55,567 nt of DNA from an uncultured bacterium (GTDB lineage Bacteria > Actinomycetota > Coriobacteriia > Coriobacteriales > Coriobacteriaceae): contig CAJMRE010000009.1 in NCBI GenBank assembly GCA_905215755.1, positions 1 through 55,567 of the forward strand, written 5' to 3'. The notes under the pieces are model-generated. The model was given only the letters and a program-made list of their open reading frames with translations, ran no database searches and was not told where the DNA came from. The translations under genes were made by a program, and so were the position numbers. Positions 1 to 8,172 of the stretch are shown here, in pieces. Numbering within the stretch: the stretch's first letter is position 1; each line of letters begins with the position of its first letter.

Positions 1-389
1 GGAGAGAACGCTCCCGCAAACTGCCTCTTGACAACTTATAGGAGCGTCGGTTTTAATTTCGTACTTTTCGGCATGGTTCGGGATATGCGTCCAAACGTAG
101 GAGATGAGCCCAATTCGTGACGGACGGTATCCCGCCACCCCTCTTCGAGACAAAAATGATCCGTTTTCCTCCGTCCCCAAGGGACAATTTTCAAAACTAC
201 GCCGGATTACGGGGCCAGGATGCTGCAAGCCAACCATACCCTGCATTATCATGAAACAATAAGCCATCTACCTGCGGGTTTAATTTCACTATTGGCACCA
301 TGGTCGCCAGTTGGCGATTCAGCCCCGTAAACCGGTATAGTTGCAATTTGGTAGCATTTCCCAGCAAACCAAATAGTCTCACCAAACGC
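1..389. other. Left-edge intergenic region, no confident gene
   Basis: I see no convincing gene here. A TTGACA at about 28 with a TTTTAA 17 bases later could be a rightward promoter, and an ACGCTCC/GGAGCGT pair flanks it. An open frame on the minus strand (about 197-400) encodes a peptide with a vaguely familiar composition (LYRFTGLNRQLATM), but its upstream part runs through the argS terminator and it lacks a clear ribosome binding site, so I do not call it. Bases 152-191 carry a copy of a repeat that recurs at 8133. Confidence 0.5.
152..191. repeat. Copy 1 of the AAAAATGATCCG intergenic repeat (degenerate)
   Basis: The left half is identical over about 24 bases to the element at 8133-8172. 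The right arm differs (GGGACAATTTT), leaving a short GTCCC/GGGAC hairpin in place of the long stem. It looks like a decayed or variant copy of the same family. Confidence 0.6.
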
Positions 390-420
390 AAAAAACCCGA
401 CCTCCGCATGGAGATCGGGC
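390..420 (-). terminator. Rho-independent terminator of argS
   Basis: Read on the minus strand, the sequence forms a CCCGATCTCC / GGAGGTCGGG stem with an ATGC loop, followed by a run of six T. It lies about 50 bases past the argS stop codon. Confidence 0.85.
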
Positions 421-468
421 TTATAGGGCTCAGCAAAGCCGAACCTACACGGTCAAATGATCCGTAGC

Positions 469-2322
469 TTACATCTGCTCGGGCGCGGAAACGCCAACGA
501 GGGTGAGCACCAGGGCGAGCGTCACGCGAACGGCGTCGCAAGCGGCCAGACGGGCGCGCGAAAGCTCGGGGTCGACGGGACGGCCCTCGCTCGGCAGAAC
601 CTGGCAGGCAGCGTAGAAGCTGTGGAAGTCGCCGGCGAGTTCCTCAGCAAAGTGCGTCAGACGGAACGGGGCGCGGTCGCGAGCGCAGCTGGCAATCAGG
701 TCGGTGAGCTCGTTGAGCTTACGCGAAAGGGCGAGCTCGGTCGGGTCGGTCAGCAGCGAGTAATCGACGTTCTCACCGATGGCCTTGGCGGCGACGGCCT
801 TCATGCCCATCTCGTCAGCCTGCTCGGGCGTAACGTCGGCGGCACGGCGCAGGATGGAGCACACGCGGGCGTGAGCATACTGCACGTAATAGACCGGGTT
901 GGAGTTATCGCGCTTCTTAACGGCCTCAATATCGAAGTCGACCATCTGGTTGGAGCTCTTGGAGATGAGCGTGTAGCGAGCGGCATCGGAGCCGACCTCG
1001 TCGACAAGCTCCTGCAGGGTCACCATGGTGCCCTTGCGCTTGGACATACGGACGGGCTTGCCGTTACGCAGCAGGTTGACGAGCTGGCCCAGCAGAACCT
1101 CAAACTTGCCGGGATAGCCAAGAGCGTCGCAGACGCAGCGGACGCGCTCGATGTAGCCGTGGTGGTCGGCGCCCCAGATGTCGATGACGTGGTCGACGCG
1201 CTGGAACTTATCCCAGTGATAGGCGACGTCGGAGGCGAAGTAGGTGTACTCGCCGTCGGACTTGATCAGAACGCGGTCCTTGTCATCGCCCAGGTCGGTG
1301 GAGCGGAACCACAGGGCGCCGTCCTTGGTGTAGAGATAGCCCATCTTGTCGAGCTTCTCAAAAGCGCGGTCGACGGCGGAGGTGCCGGCGGTCTCGCCCT
1401 CGGTGTCCTTCACATACAGCGAGCGCTCGGAGAACCAACGATCGAAGTCGCAGTTAACGGCATGGCAAAGGTCGCGCATGTTGTCGACCATCTTTACATA
1501 GCCGCGCTCGCGGAAGCTCTCCATGCGCTCCTGCGGATCGGCGTTGACCCACTTATCGCCGTCGGTGCGCCAGAACTCGGCGGCCTCGTCGATGATATAG
1601 TCGCCGCCGTAGGAGTCCTTGCCCAGGGTCTCGGCAAAGTTGTCCTGATACGGATGGGTCTCGGGATGCTCGTCGTTCTCGTCGGCAACAAAGGCGTCGC
1701 GGTCGGCGATCAGCAGCTTGTGAGCCTCGTCGATATCCACGCCCTGCTTGGCGATGATGTCGGCAAGCTGCATATAGCGCGTGCTGATGGAGTTGCCGAA
1801 GGTGTTCATCTGAGAGCCGTGGTCGTTGATGTAGAACTCACGCTGGATGTCGTAACCGGCGTGATCCATAACGCGGCAGAGCGAGTCGCCCAGCGCGGCC
1901 CAGCGGCCGTGGCCGATGTGCATGGGGCCGACGGGGTTGGCGGAAACGAACTCGACCTGGGTCTTCAGGCCACCACCGACGTTGGACTTAGCGAAGTCCA
2001 TACCCTTCTCGCGAGCCTCGCCAAAGATGGCATTCTTGACGGCAACGGAGAGGTAGAAGTTGATGAAGCCGGGGCCTGCGATCTCGACCTTCTCGATCGC
2101 GGGGTCCTCGGGCATATGGGCAACGATGGCCTCGGCGATCTTGCGCGGGGCGCAGTGGGCCAGCTTGGCGGACTTCAGGGCCATGGTAGAGGTCCACTCG
2201 CCATGAGAAGTGTCAGCCGGTCGCTCGATAGCGCAATCGTCAAGTTCAAATGCGGAAAGGTCGCCGGCCTCCTGGGCCGCAGCAAGCGCAGCGCGTACCA
2301 GCTCTTCAATCTTCTCGGGCAT
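469..2322 (-). CDS. argS: Arginyl-tRNA synthetase
   Basis: Charges tRNA-Arg with arginine in the cytoplasm (class I synthetase). The 617-residue product begins at an ATG directly behind an AAGGAGG ribosome binding site; the open frame runs 43 codons further upstream without support, so the shorter start is preferred. The N-terminal Arg-tRNA synthetase N domain covers about residues 1-90. The HIGH signature is at about 135-138 (MHIGH) inside a SANPVGP context that is typical of ArgS, and an RMSKRKG block stands in for KMSKS. The C-terminus has the DALR-type anticodon-binding helices. Length is slightly above the family norm. Monocistronic, with its own terminator just downstream. Confidence 0.97.
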   Translation of the reverse strand: MPEKIEELVRAALAAAQEAGDLSAFELDDCAIERPADTSHGEWTSTMALKSAKLAHCAPRKIAEAIVAHMPEDPAIEKVEIAGPGFINFYLSVAVKNAIFGEAREKGMDFAKSNVGGGLKTQVEFVSANPVGPMHIGHGRWAALGDSLCRVMDHAGYDIQREFYINDHGSQMNTFGNSISTRYMQLADIIAKQGVDIDEAHKLLIADRDAFVADENDEHPETHPYQDNFAETLGKDSYGGDYIIDEAAEFWRTDGDKWVNADPQERMESFRERGYVKMVDNMRDLCHAVNCDFDRWFSERSLYVKDTEGETAGTSAVDRAFEKLDKMGYLYTKDGALWFRSTDLGDDKDRVLIKSDGEYTYFASDVAYHWDKFQRVDHVIDIWGADHHGYIERVRCVCDALGYPGKFEVLLGQLVNLLRNGKPVRMSKRKGTMVTLQELVDEVGSDAARYTLISKSSNQMVDFDIEAVKKRDNSNPVYYVQYAHARVCSILRRAADVTPEQADEMGMKAVAAKAIGENVDYSLLTDPTELALSRKLNELTDLIASCARDRAPFRLTHFAEELAGDFHSFYAACQVLPSEGRPVDPELSRARLAACDAVRVTLALVLTLVGVSAPEQM

Positions 2323-2664
2323 AGATCCTCCTTGTGTTAAAGCCCCCGAGCTCTTGGTCACTCGTAGGGCAAAAGCCAGAGTTTGTAGCACTCTATCACA
2401 AGCGACGGGCACTGTCGCAGGGTAAAGCCAATCGATATTGCATATGCACAAAATTGACTACAGCTTGCATGGAGTCACTCAAAGATGCCAGTCTGCCTGC
2501 AGATTATGCAGGCGTTGAAAATGCATAAAGGTGTGAATGAGCTGCGCCTGTTATCGAATACTCTTACCTATCGGAGTTGTGTGCTTTTCCTGCATAAAGT
2601 AAGGGTTTGCGCACGTCAGCGTGTTATTCTAGACATACGTAAATTCGTATAAGTTGGAGGTAGC
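2323..2664. other. Divergent intergenic region argS / carD
   Basis: It must hold both promoters. For carD, an extended -10 (TGTTATTCT, 2622-2630) is the best candidate. A small inverted repeat ATACG/CGTAT (2635-2650) lies between it and the start codon. A GCCTGC/GCAGGC hairpin occurs near 2491-2512. No gene is evident. Confidence 0.45.
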
Positions 2665-3150
2665 ATGTTCTCAATCGGTCAACACGTCATTCATCCGGGT
2701 CAGGGAGTCTGCACCGTCGTCGGTTTTAGGGACGACACACCGCAGCCCATGCTACTGCTCGAGACCAAGCAGGGACATGCGCAGACGATCCTCATGTACC
2801 CCGTGGCGCAGGCCGACCGTTTGCACGCCGCCATCTCGCAGCAAGATGCCGAGCACCTGCTGAGCCACTATGACGAGCTGGAGTGCGACACCTTTACCGA
2901 GCGCAACAGCTCGCTTGAGGAGACACACTTTAAGCAGCAGCTCAAGCTGGGCGCGCCCGAGACGGTCCGCGTGGCAAAGACCATGATGCACCGCATTCGC
3001 CAGGCCGAGGAAGCTGATAAAAAACCCAGCTCCTACTACATGCGCGTACTCAAGGAGGCCAAACGCCGCTCCATCGAGGAGTTCGCCGTGGCCTTGGGCG
3101 TCACCGAGGAGGACGCCGAAGCTCGCCTAGCCCAAGCCGCCCTCAACTAA
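2665..3150 (+). CDS. carD: CarD/CdnL family RNA polymerase-binding regulator
   Basis: CarD-family proteins bind the beta subunit of RNA polymerase and stabilise open promoter complexes, especially at rRNA promoters. The 161-residue protein opens with the Tudor-like RNAP-interaction domain (FSIGQHVIHPGQGVCTVVGF at residues 2-21) and continues into an all-helical C-terminal DNA-contacting half (about 70-160). The length fits actinobacterial CarD. A GGAGGT ribosome binding site sits seven bases before the ATG. It is followed at once by a copy of the dispersed palindrome, which probably acts as its terminator. Confidence 0.93.
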   Translation: MFSIGQHVIHPGQGVCTVVGFRDDTPQPMLLLETKQGHAQTILMYPVAQADRLHAAISQQDAEHLLSHYDELECDTFTERNSSLEETHFKQQLKLGAPETVRVAKTMMHRIRQAEEADKKPSSYYMRVLKEAKRRSIEEFAVALGVTEEDAEARLAQAALN

Positions 3151-3162
3151 CCCATCCGCGCC

Positions 3163-3204
3163 AAAAACCACCACAAAGGGGACAGGCACCTTTGTGGTGG
3201 TTTT
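3163..3204 (+). repeat. Dispersed ACCACCACAAAGG palindrome, copy 1 (terminator-like)
   Basis: The arms ACCACCACAAAGG and CCTTTGTGGTGGT form a 13-bp perfect stem around an 8-base GGACAGGCA-type loop, flanked by A and T tracts. It follows carD by 12 bases. Confidence 0.85.
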
Positions 3205-3258
3205 CTTGTTCTAGTAGTATTCATTCTTATCGATACCCACGAGCACAAGGAGTCTCTT

Positions 3259-3858
3259 ATGGCAGAGCCGCTTACCGCCGGAATCACCCGCGACCGTGCG
3301 TTCGAACTGCTCAACGAGCACAACAAAGATCCGTTCCACATCACCCACGGCGAGACGGTCGAGGGCACCATGCGCTACTTTGCGCGCGAGTTCGACCCAG
3401 AGAACGAGGAGTTTTGGGGCATCGTCGGTCTGCTGCACGACCTGGATTGGGAGGAGCATGAGGACGACCCCATGAACCACACCATCTATGCTGCCGAGAT
3501 TCTTAAGGGCGAAGGTGCGTCTCCCGAGCTCATTCGCGCCATCCAGACGCACACGTCGGACTTCAATACCTCGCTGCCCAAACCCGAGCTGCAGATGGAA
3601 AAGATCCTGTTTGCCTGCGATGAACTCACCGGCCTGATCGGCGCTGCAGTCATCATGCGCCCGAGCAAGAGCGTTATGGACTTTACGACCAAGTCGCTCA
3701 AGAAGAAGTTCAAGGACAAGCGCTTTGCCGCCGGCTGCTCGCGCGACGTGATTTCGCAGGGCGCCGAGATGTTGGGCTGGGAGCTCCCCGAGCTCTTTGA
3801 CCGCACCATCGCGGCCATGCAGTCCTTCGCCCCCGACCGCGATACCTTCCAGGCCTAA
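3259..3858 (+). CDS. HD-domain phosphohydrolase-like protein
   Basis: HD-superfamily proteins are metal-dependent phosphohydrolases, often acting on nucleotides; the substrate of this one cannot be told. The 199-residue product has a metal-binding His near residue 28 (FHITHGE), then the signature HDLDWEEH around 59-66, a helix ending NHTIYAAEIL, and an IQTHTSD segment, matching the HD spacing. The C-terminal half (FACDELTGLIGAAVIMRPS) is characteristic of small stand-alone HD hydrolases of Firmicutes and Actinobacteria. The start follows an ACAAGGAG site. It converges on proA, with a shared palindrome between them. Confidence 0.85.
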   Translation: MAEPLTAGITRDRAFELLNEHNKDPFHITHGETVEGTMRYFAREFDPENEEFWGIVGLLHDLDWEEHEDDPMNHTIYAAEILKGEGASPELIRAIQTHTSDFNTSLPKPELQMEKILFACDELTGLIGAAVIMRPSKSVMDFTTKSLKKKFKDKRFAAGCSRDVISQGAEMLGWELPELFDRTIAAMQSFAPDRDTFQA

Positions 3859-3873
3859 CCGCCCACGCCACCT

Positions 3874-3915
3874 AAAACCACCACAAAGGGGACAGGCACC
3901 TTTGTGGTGGTTTTT
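3874..3915 (+). repeat. Dispersed ACCACCACAAAGG palindrome, copy 2
   Basis: Sequence as copy 1, followed by TTTTT. It lies between two convergent genes (HD hydrolase and proA) and can serve both as terminator. Confidence 0.85.
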
Positions 3916-3929
3916 CGTTTACGAGGGGT

Positions 3930-5216
3930 TTAGGGGCGGACCTGGCCGGTGCCGCGGAGCTTGTATTTGTAGGTGGTGAGGGCCTCGGCGGCAAAGGGGC
4001 CGCGGGCGTGGAGTTTTTGGGTCGAGATGCCGATCTCGGCACCCAGGCCAAACTCGCCGCCGTCGGTGAAGCGAGTGCTGGCGTTGGCGTACACGGCCGA
4101 GGCATCGACCGCATCGAGGAAGCGCTCGCAAGCATCCGTGTCCTCGGCAACGATGGCCTCGGAGTGCATCGTGCCGTAGCGATTGATGTGTGCGATGGCC
4201 TCGTCCTCGTTTGCCACGACCTTCACGCTCATCTCGAGCGCCAGGTACTCGCGACCCCAGTCCTCCTCAGTCGCGGCGACGTAGTTGTCGCCCTCGGCAA
4301 GCCCAGCGTCGGCGCATGCGGCGCACGTGGCCTCGTCGCCGTGAATCAGTACGCCGTGGTCGTGCAGCACGGCAACGACTGCGGGCAGGAAGCGATCAGC
4401 AACGGCACGGTCGACCAGCAGCGACTCGGCGGCATTGCACACGCCTACGCGCTGGGTCTTGGCATTGACGATAATGTTGAGCGCCTTATCAAAGTCGGCG
4501 GATTCATGCACGTAGATGTGGCAGTTGCCCGTGCCCGTCTCGATCACCGGCACAAGCGACTCGCGCACGCAGCGCTGGATCAGGCCTGCACCGCCGCGCG
4601 GAATGAGTACGTCGACGATACCGCGGAGCTTCATGAGCTCGCCAGTGGCCTCGCGGTCGGTGGACTCGATCATCGACACGGCCTCGCGCGGGAAGCCCTT
4701 GGCCTCGAGCGCATCGGCCAGCAGCTCGGCGATCATGGCACACGAGTGATAGGCCAGCGAGCCGCCGCGTAGAATGCAGGCGTTGCCGGTACGGATGCAG
4801 ATGCCTGCGGCGTCGGCCGTCACGTTGGGGCGCGCCTCGTAGACCATGGCGACCAGGCCCAACGGCACGCTCACGCGGGTCAGGTCCACACCGCTCGCAA
4901 GCACGCGGTGGTCGAGCACGCGGCCGACGGGATCGGGCAGCTCGGCGAGCTTCTCCAAACCGGCGGCCATGCCCTCGACGCGCTCAGGCGTCAGCAGCAG
5001 ACGGTCGAGCAGACCGGCCGAAGTGCCCGCATCGCGCGCGGCGGACATATCGAGCTCGTTGGCGGCGACGATGGAGTCGACACCGTTGCGCAGTGCTGCG
5101 GCCATGGCGCGCACGGCCTCCTGGCGCTGCTCATCGCTCGCCGTGGCAAGCGAGGCCGACGCTGCCTTGGCGGCAACGGCAAGATCGTGGACATACGTGG
5201 CTATATCGACCGACAT
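3930..5216 (-). CDS. proA: Gamma-glutamyl phosphate reductase
   Basis: Second step of proline synthesis: NADPH-dependent reduction of gamma-glutamyl phosphate to glutamate semialdehyde. The 428-residue protein shows the aldehyde-dehydrogenase fold, with the ProA-type block YEARPNVTADAAGICIRTGN (126-145), the loop ILRGGSLAYHS, and the catalytic cysteine at about 260 in QRVGVCNAAESL. The length matches the family. The start is an ATG behind an AGGAGAAAG site. It is not adjacent to proB, which lies 1.7 kb away on the same strand beyond a divergently oriented peptidase gene, so the usual proBA operon is split. Confidence 0.96.
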   Translation of the reverse strand: MSVDIATYVHDLAVAAKAASASLATASDEQRQEAVRAMAAALRNGVDSIVAANELDMSAARDAGTSAGLLDRLLLTPERVEGMAAGLEKLAELPDPVGRVLDHRVLASGVDLTRVSVPLGLVAMVYEARPNVTADAAGICIRTGNACILRGGSLAYHSCAMIAELLADALEAKGFPREAVSMIESTDREATGELMKLRGIVDVLIPRGGAGLIQRCVRESLVPVIETGTGNCHIYVHESADFDKALNIIVNAKTQRVGVCNAAESLLVDRAVADRFLPAVVAVLHDHGVLIHGDEATCAACADAGLAEGDNYVAATEEDWGREYLALEMSVKVVANEDEAIAHINRYGTMHSEAIVAEDTDACERFLDAVDASAVYANASTRFTDGGEFGLGAEIGISTQKLHARGPFAAEALTTYKYKLRGTGQVRP

Positions 5217-5328
5217 GGGCGGCCCTTTCTCCTAGAAGTTTGCAACCATGGTAGCCGATTTGCGCATGGCCTCGCCCGCGGCGGTAGAATTGGTCAACCC
5301 GAAACACCGCAACGAACGGAAGACTCAC

Positions 5329-6747
5329 ATGGCCCTCATCACTTCGTACCACGTCCCCGGCCTTTACGTCGAGGACCACAGCATCGACGTCCCCCTTGAC
5401 TGGCGCGGCCTGGAGCCGATGCTCCTGGCCGTCGGCAACACCATGCGCCGCGGCGCTATGCCGGCACCAATCGCCGGCGCGCCCGAGAGCATCAAGCTCT
5501 TCTACCGCGTGGTTTGCGCGCCCGACCGCATCAACGACGATCTGCCGCTGCTCCTGTTTTTGCAGGGCGGCCCTGGTGGCGAGAGCCCGCGTCCGCTCTC
5601 ACCCACGAGCGACGGCTGGATTGAGGAAGCCGTCAAACACTTCCGCGTGGTCCTTCCCGACCAGCGCGGCACGGGGCGCAGCAGCTGTGTAGACGGGCGT
5701 ACGATCGCGGCTCTGGGCGAGCGCGCGACGGCGGCCGGCTCCGATGCCGCACGCTCGCAGGCGGACTTCCTCAAGCGCCACCTCGTCAGCTCCATCGTGC
5801 GCGATTTTGAGTACCTGCGCCTGGTGGGCTTTGGCGGTAAGCCCTGGGTCACGCTCGGCCAGAGCTACGGCGGCTTTTTGACGCTGAGTTATCTGTCGCT
5901 CTTCCCCGAGGGCGTGGCGGCGAGCTTTACCTGCGGCGGCATCCCCCACGTGCCGGCGAGCGCCAGCGAGGTCTACGCGCACACCTTCCCGCGCATGGCC
6001 GCCAAGACGCAGCAGTATTACGACCGCTACCCCGCCGACGTCGAGCGCGTGGCAGCCCTGGCCGATGCGCTCGAGGCACAGAAGCCCGTGCTGCCCGACG
6101 GCTCGCCGATGACGGTCGAGCGCCTACAGCTCATGGGCAGCGACTTTGGTATGAAGCCGAACTTTGAGCGCATGCACTGGATTATCGACCACGCGTTTGT
6201 TGATGGCGATGGCACGCTGAGCTGCGGCTCCTCGGTATCCGACGGCTTTTTGATGCGCGCATTCGAGCGCACCAACACACGCACGAATCCGCTGTACTGG
6301 ACGCTGCAGGAGTTCATCTACGCCGACGGCGACACCATGCCCATTCGCTGGGCCGCGGCAGAGGAAAAGGCACACCGCGCCGAGTTCGACACGCTCGCGC
6401 GCCCGCTCATGTTTACCGGCGAGGCCATGTTCCCGTGGATGTTTGAGCAGATGCCCGAGCTCAAGCCCTTCAAGCCCGCCATGGACCTGCTGATGGAAGA
6501 CACCAGCTGGGACAAGATCTACGACTCGCAGCGCCTGGCCTGCAACGAAGTGCCACTCCAGGCCGCCGTGTACTTCGATGACATGTACGTGGATTCGGGT
6601 CTGCAGCTCGACACGCTCAGTCGCGTGGGCAACTCGCATGCCTGGGTGACGAACGAGTTTGAACACGATGGCCTGCACGGCAGCGTGGTGTTCAAGCACC
6701 TCTTCAACGAAGCCCTCAACCGAGGAGACCTGCGCCAGATCTTCTAG
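5329..6747 (+). CDS. Alpha/beta hydrolase, proline iminopeptidase-like (peptidase S33)
   Basis: Family members remove N-terminal residues, typically proline, from peptides. The 472-residue protein has the oxyanion block LQGGPGGESP (79-88), DQRGTGRSS (111-119) and the nucleophile elbow GQSYGG with Ser at about 179, all standard for S33 prolyl aminopeptidases. The preferred start is the ATG giving MALITSYHVPG; the open frame begins 27 codons earlier, but that part is not family-like. It sits between proA and proB on the opposite strand, so three proline-related genes cluster here. No signal peptide is seen, so it is probably cytoplasmic. Confidence 0.9.
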   Translation: MALITSYHVPGLYVEDHSIDVPLDWRGLEPMLLAVGNTMRRGAMPAPIAGAPESIKLFYRVVCAPDRINDDLPLLLFLQGGPGGESPRPLSPTSDGWIEEAVKHFRVVLPDQRGTGRSSCVDGRTIAALGERATAAGSDAARSQADFLKRHLVSSIVRDFEYLRLVGFGGKPWVTLGQSYGGFLTLSYLSLFPEGVAASFTCGGIPHVPASASEVYAHTFPRMAAKTQQYYDRYPADVERVAALADALEAQKPVLPDGSPMTVERLQLMGSDFGMKPNFERMHWIIDHAFVDGDGTLSCGSSVSDGFLMRAFERTNTRTNPLYWTLQEFIYADGDTMPIRWAAAEEKAHRAEFDTLARPLMFTGEAMFPWMFEQMPELKPFKPAMDLLMEDTSWDKIYDSQRLACNEVPLQAAVYFDDMYVDSGLQLDTLSRVGNSHAWVTNEFEHDGLHGSVVFKHLFNEALNRGDLRQIF

Positions 6748-6749
6748 CA

Positions 6750-6820
6750 AAGGAGTGTCCCCACCTGCCGGCACAAAAAGAACGTCCCCAAGTGCCGAAC
6801 AAGTGCCGGCAACGACAATG
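6750..6820. repeat. Degenerate GTGCCGGCAC / ACGTCCC repeat, copy 1
   Basis: Short blocks (GGAGTGTCCCC, TGCCGGCAC, AACGTCCCCAAGTGCCG) occur just after the peptidase stop. The same blocks recur in a better preserved, fully palindromic arrangement at 19566-19667, so this is probably an eroded copy. Confidence 0.55.
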
Positions 6821-6843
6821 CCGCAGGTAGAGAACGGAAAGCG

Positions 6844-6942
6844 AAAACGCCCCTAAGCGAGCAAGGTGACGTGAAAGAGGAGGGCATTGACCTTCTGGTC
6901 ATGCCCGACGATTGAACGTCAGATTGCCGCTTAGGGGCGTTT
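6844..6942. ncRNA. Candidate structured RNA with nested stems
   Basis: The outer arms AACGCCCCTAAGCG and CGCTTAGGGGCGTT pair perfectly. Inside lies a second stem TGACGT/ACGTCA, then two purine-rich 9-base strands (GAAAGAGGA and GACGATTGA) facing each other, then a GGGCATTGACC/GGTCATGCCC hairpin with one bulge. Both ends of the 9x9 internal loop can form tandem G-A pairs, a hallmark of folded RNA rather than a plain terminator. It lies between convergent genes (peptidase and proB), so the transcribed strand is unclear. It could alternatively be a bidirectional terminator or a DNA-level repeat. Confidence 0.5.
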
Positions 6943-6956
6943 GCAGCGTCAATTGG

Positions 6957-8084
6957 TTATGCGAAGACGATTAAATTATCCCTGTGTATCGCCGGCTTCT
7001 CGGCCAGGTTAGCGAGCAGGCGGTTGCTGGCGATCTGGTCCTGGCGGCGACCGGCAGCAAGTTCCAGCACGTCCGAATCGGCCTCGGCGATACCGCGGGC
7101 GACAACCATACCGCTCGGGTCGCACACGTCGAGCACATCGCCCTCGGCAAACTGGCCATCGACCTCGCGAATACCCACCGCAAGCAGGGAAGAACCACGG
7201 CTGACCAGCGCCTTCGCAGCACCATCATCGACCGTCACCGAGCCATGCGCCTTGTCGCCCAGTGCGATCCACAGCTTGCGGGGTGCGATGTCCAGACGCT
7301 CCGCCGGCGGATCGAACAGCGTGCCCACGCTCTCGCCGCGGGCGAGGCGCACGAGCGCATCGGGCTCCTCGCCCGAGCAAATCACGCTCTGAATGCCCGC
7401 CGTCATCAGGATGCGGCTCGCGCGAATCTTGGTAATCATGCCGCCCGTGCCCACCGATGTGGAAGAATCGCCCGCCGAGGCAATAATCTTGGCATCGATC
7501 TTATGCACGACAGGAACAAACTCGGCCGTGGGGTCCTCATGCGGATTGGCAGTATAGAGGCCATCGATGTCCGAGAGCGTCACGCACAGATCGGCAGAAA
7601 CCAGGCAGCTCACAAGCGCCGCCAGTGTGTCGTTGTCGCCAAACTTGATCTCGTCGACGGTAACGGTGTCGTTCTCGTTGACGACCGGCACCACGCCCAG
7701 CTCCACCAGGCGCAGCAGGGCGTCGCGCGCGTGCAGGTAGGACGTGCGACGCGCCGTGTCGTGACGCGTGAGCAGCACGAGCGAGGTGAGCAGATCCCGT
7801 GCATGGAATTCCTCGTCGTAGGCCGACGAGATGATGCACTGACCAGCCGAGGCGCAGGCCTGCAGGCTCGGCAGGTCGCCGACCGGCTTGCGGTCGAAGC
7901 CCAACACGGGATAGCCGCAGGCGATAGCGCCCGAGCTCACCACGACCAGGCGCCAGCCGAGCTTGCGCAGGGCTGCGGCCTGATCGGCAAGCCCGCCGAT
8001 AAAGGTGCGGTTGACCTTGCCGTCGGCGCCCACCACCGTGGACGAACCGATCTTTACCACCATCGTTTTATAAGAAGTCGTCAT
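6957..8084 (-). CDS. proB: Glutamate 5-kinase with PUA domain
   Basis: First step of proline synthesis: ATP-dependent phosphorylation of glutamate, normally feedback-inhibited by proline. The 375-residue protein has the amino-acid-kinase fold: VKIGSSTVV near residue 10, VSSGAIACG, VPVVNENDTVTVDE and FGDNDTLAALVS. A C-terminal PUA domain (about 285-365) gives the long two-domain form. The upstream region shows no strong Shine-Dalgarno; an internal ATG eight codons in (MVVKIGSS) is an alternative start. Its stop is just before the structured element at 6844-6942. Confidence 0.96.
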   Translation of the reverse strand: MTTSYKTMVVKIGSSTVVGADGKVNRTFIGGLADQAAALRKLGWRLVVVSSGAIACGYPVLGFDRKPVGDLPSLQACASAGQCIISSAYDEEFHARDLLTSLVLLTRHDTARRTSYLHARDALLRLVELGVVPVVNENDTVTVDEIKFGDNDTLAALVSCLVSADLCVTLSDIDGLYTANPHEDPTAEFVPVVHKIDAKIIASAGDSSTSVGTGGMITKIRASRILMTAGIQSVICSGEEPDALVRLARGESVGTLFDPPAERLDIAPRKLWIALGDKAHGSVTVDDGAAKALVSRGSSLLAVGIREVDGQFAEGDVLDVCDPSGMVVARGIAEADSDVLELAAGRRQDQIASNRLLANLAEKPAIHRDNLIVFA

Positions 8085-8132
8085 ACGTCAAACCAATCGA
8101 CTGTTCAGCGAACGGACGAACGGGCAAGCGAG

Positions 8133-8172
8133 AAAAATGATCCGTTTTCCTCCGTCGCATGCGGATCATTTT
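8133..8172 (-). terminator. Terminator-like AAAAATGATCCG repeat overlapping the pncB stop codon
   Basis: TGATCCG and CGGATCA form inverted arms flanked by A and T runs. On the minus strand the TGA stop codon of the nicotinate phosphoribosyltransferase gene is the first triplet of the left arm, so coding region and terminator overlap. It shares about 24 bases with the copy at 152. Confidence 0.75.

Noticed and set aside
197..400. A possible small protein at the left edge (minus strand)
   Set aside because: Peptide composition felt familiar, but the frame starts within the argS terminator and has no ribosome binding site. Left as unassigned.
457..2340. A 627-codon plus-strand frame opposite argS
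   Set aside because: Antisense shadow of argS; composition only reflects the complementary codons.
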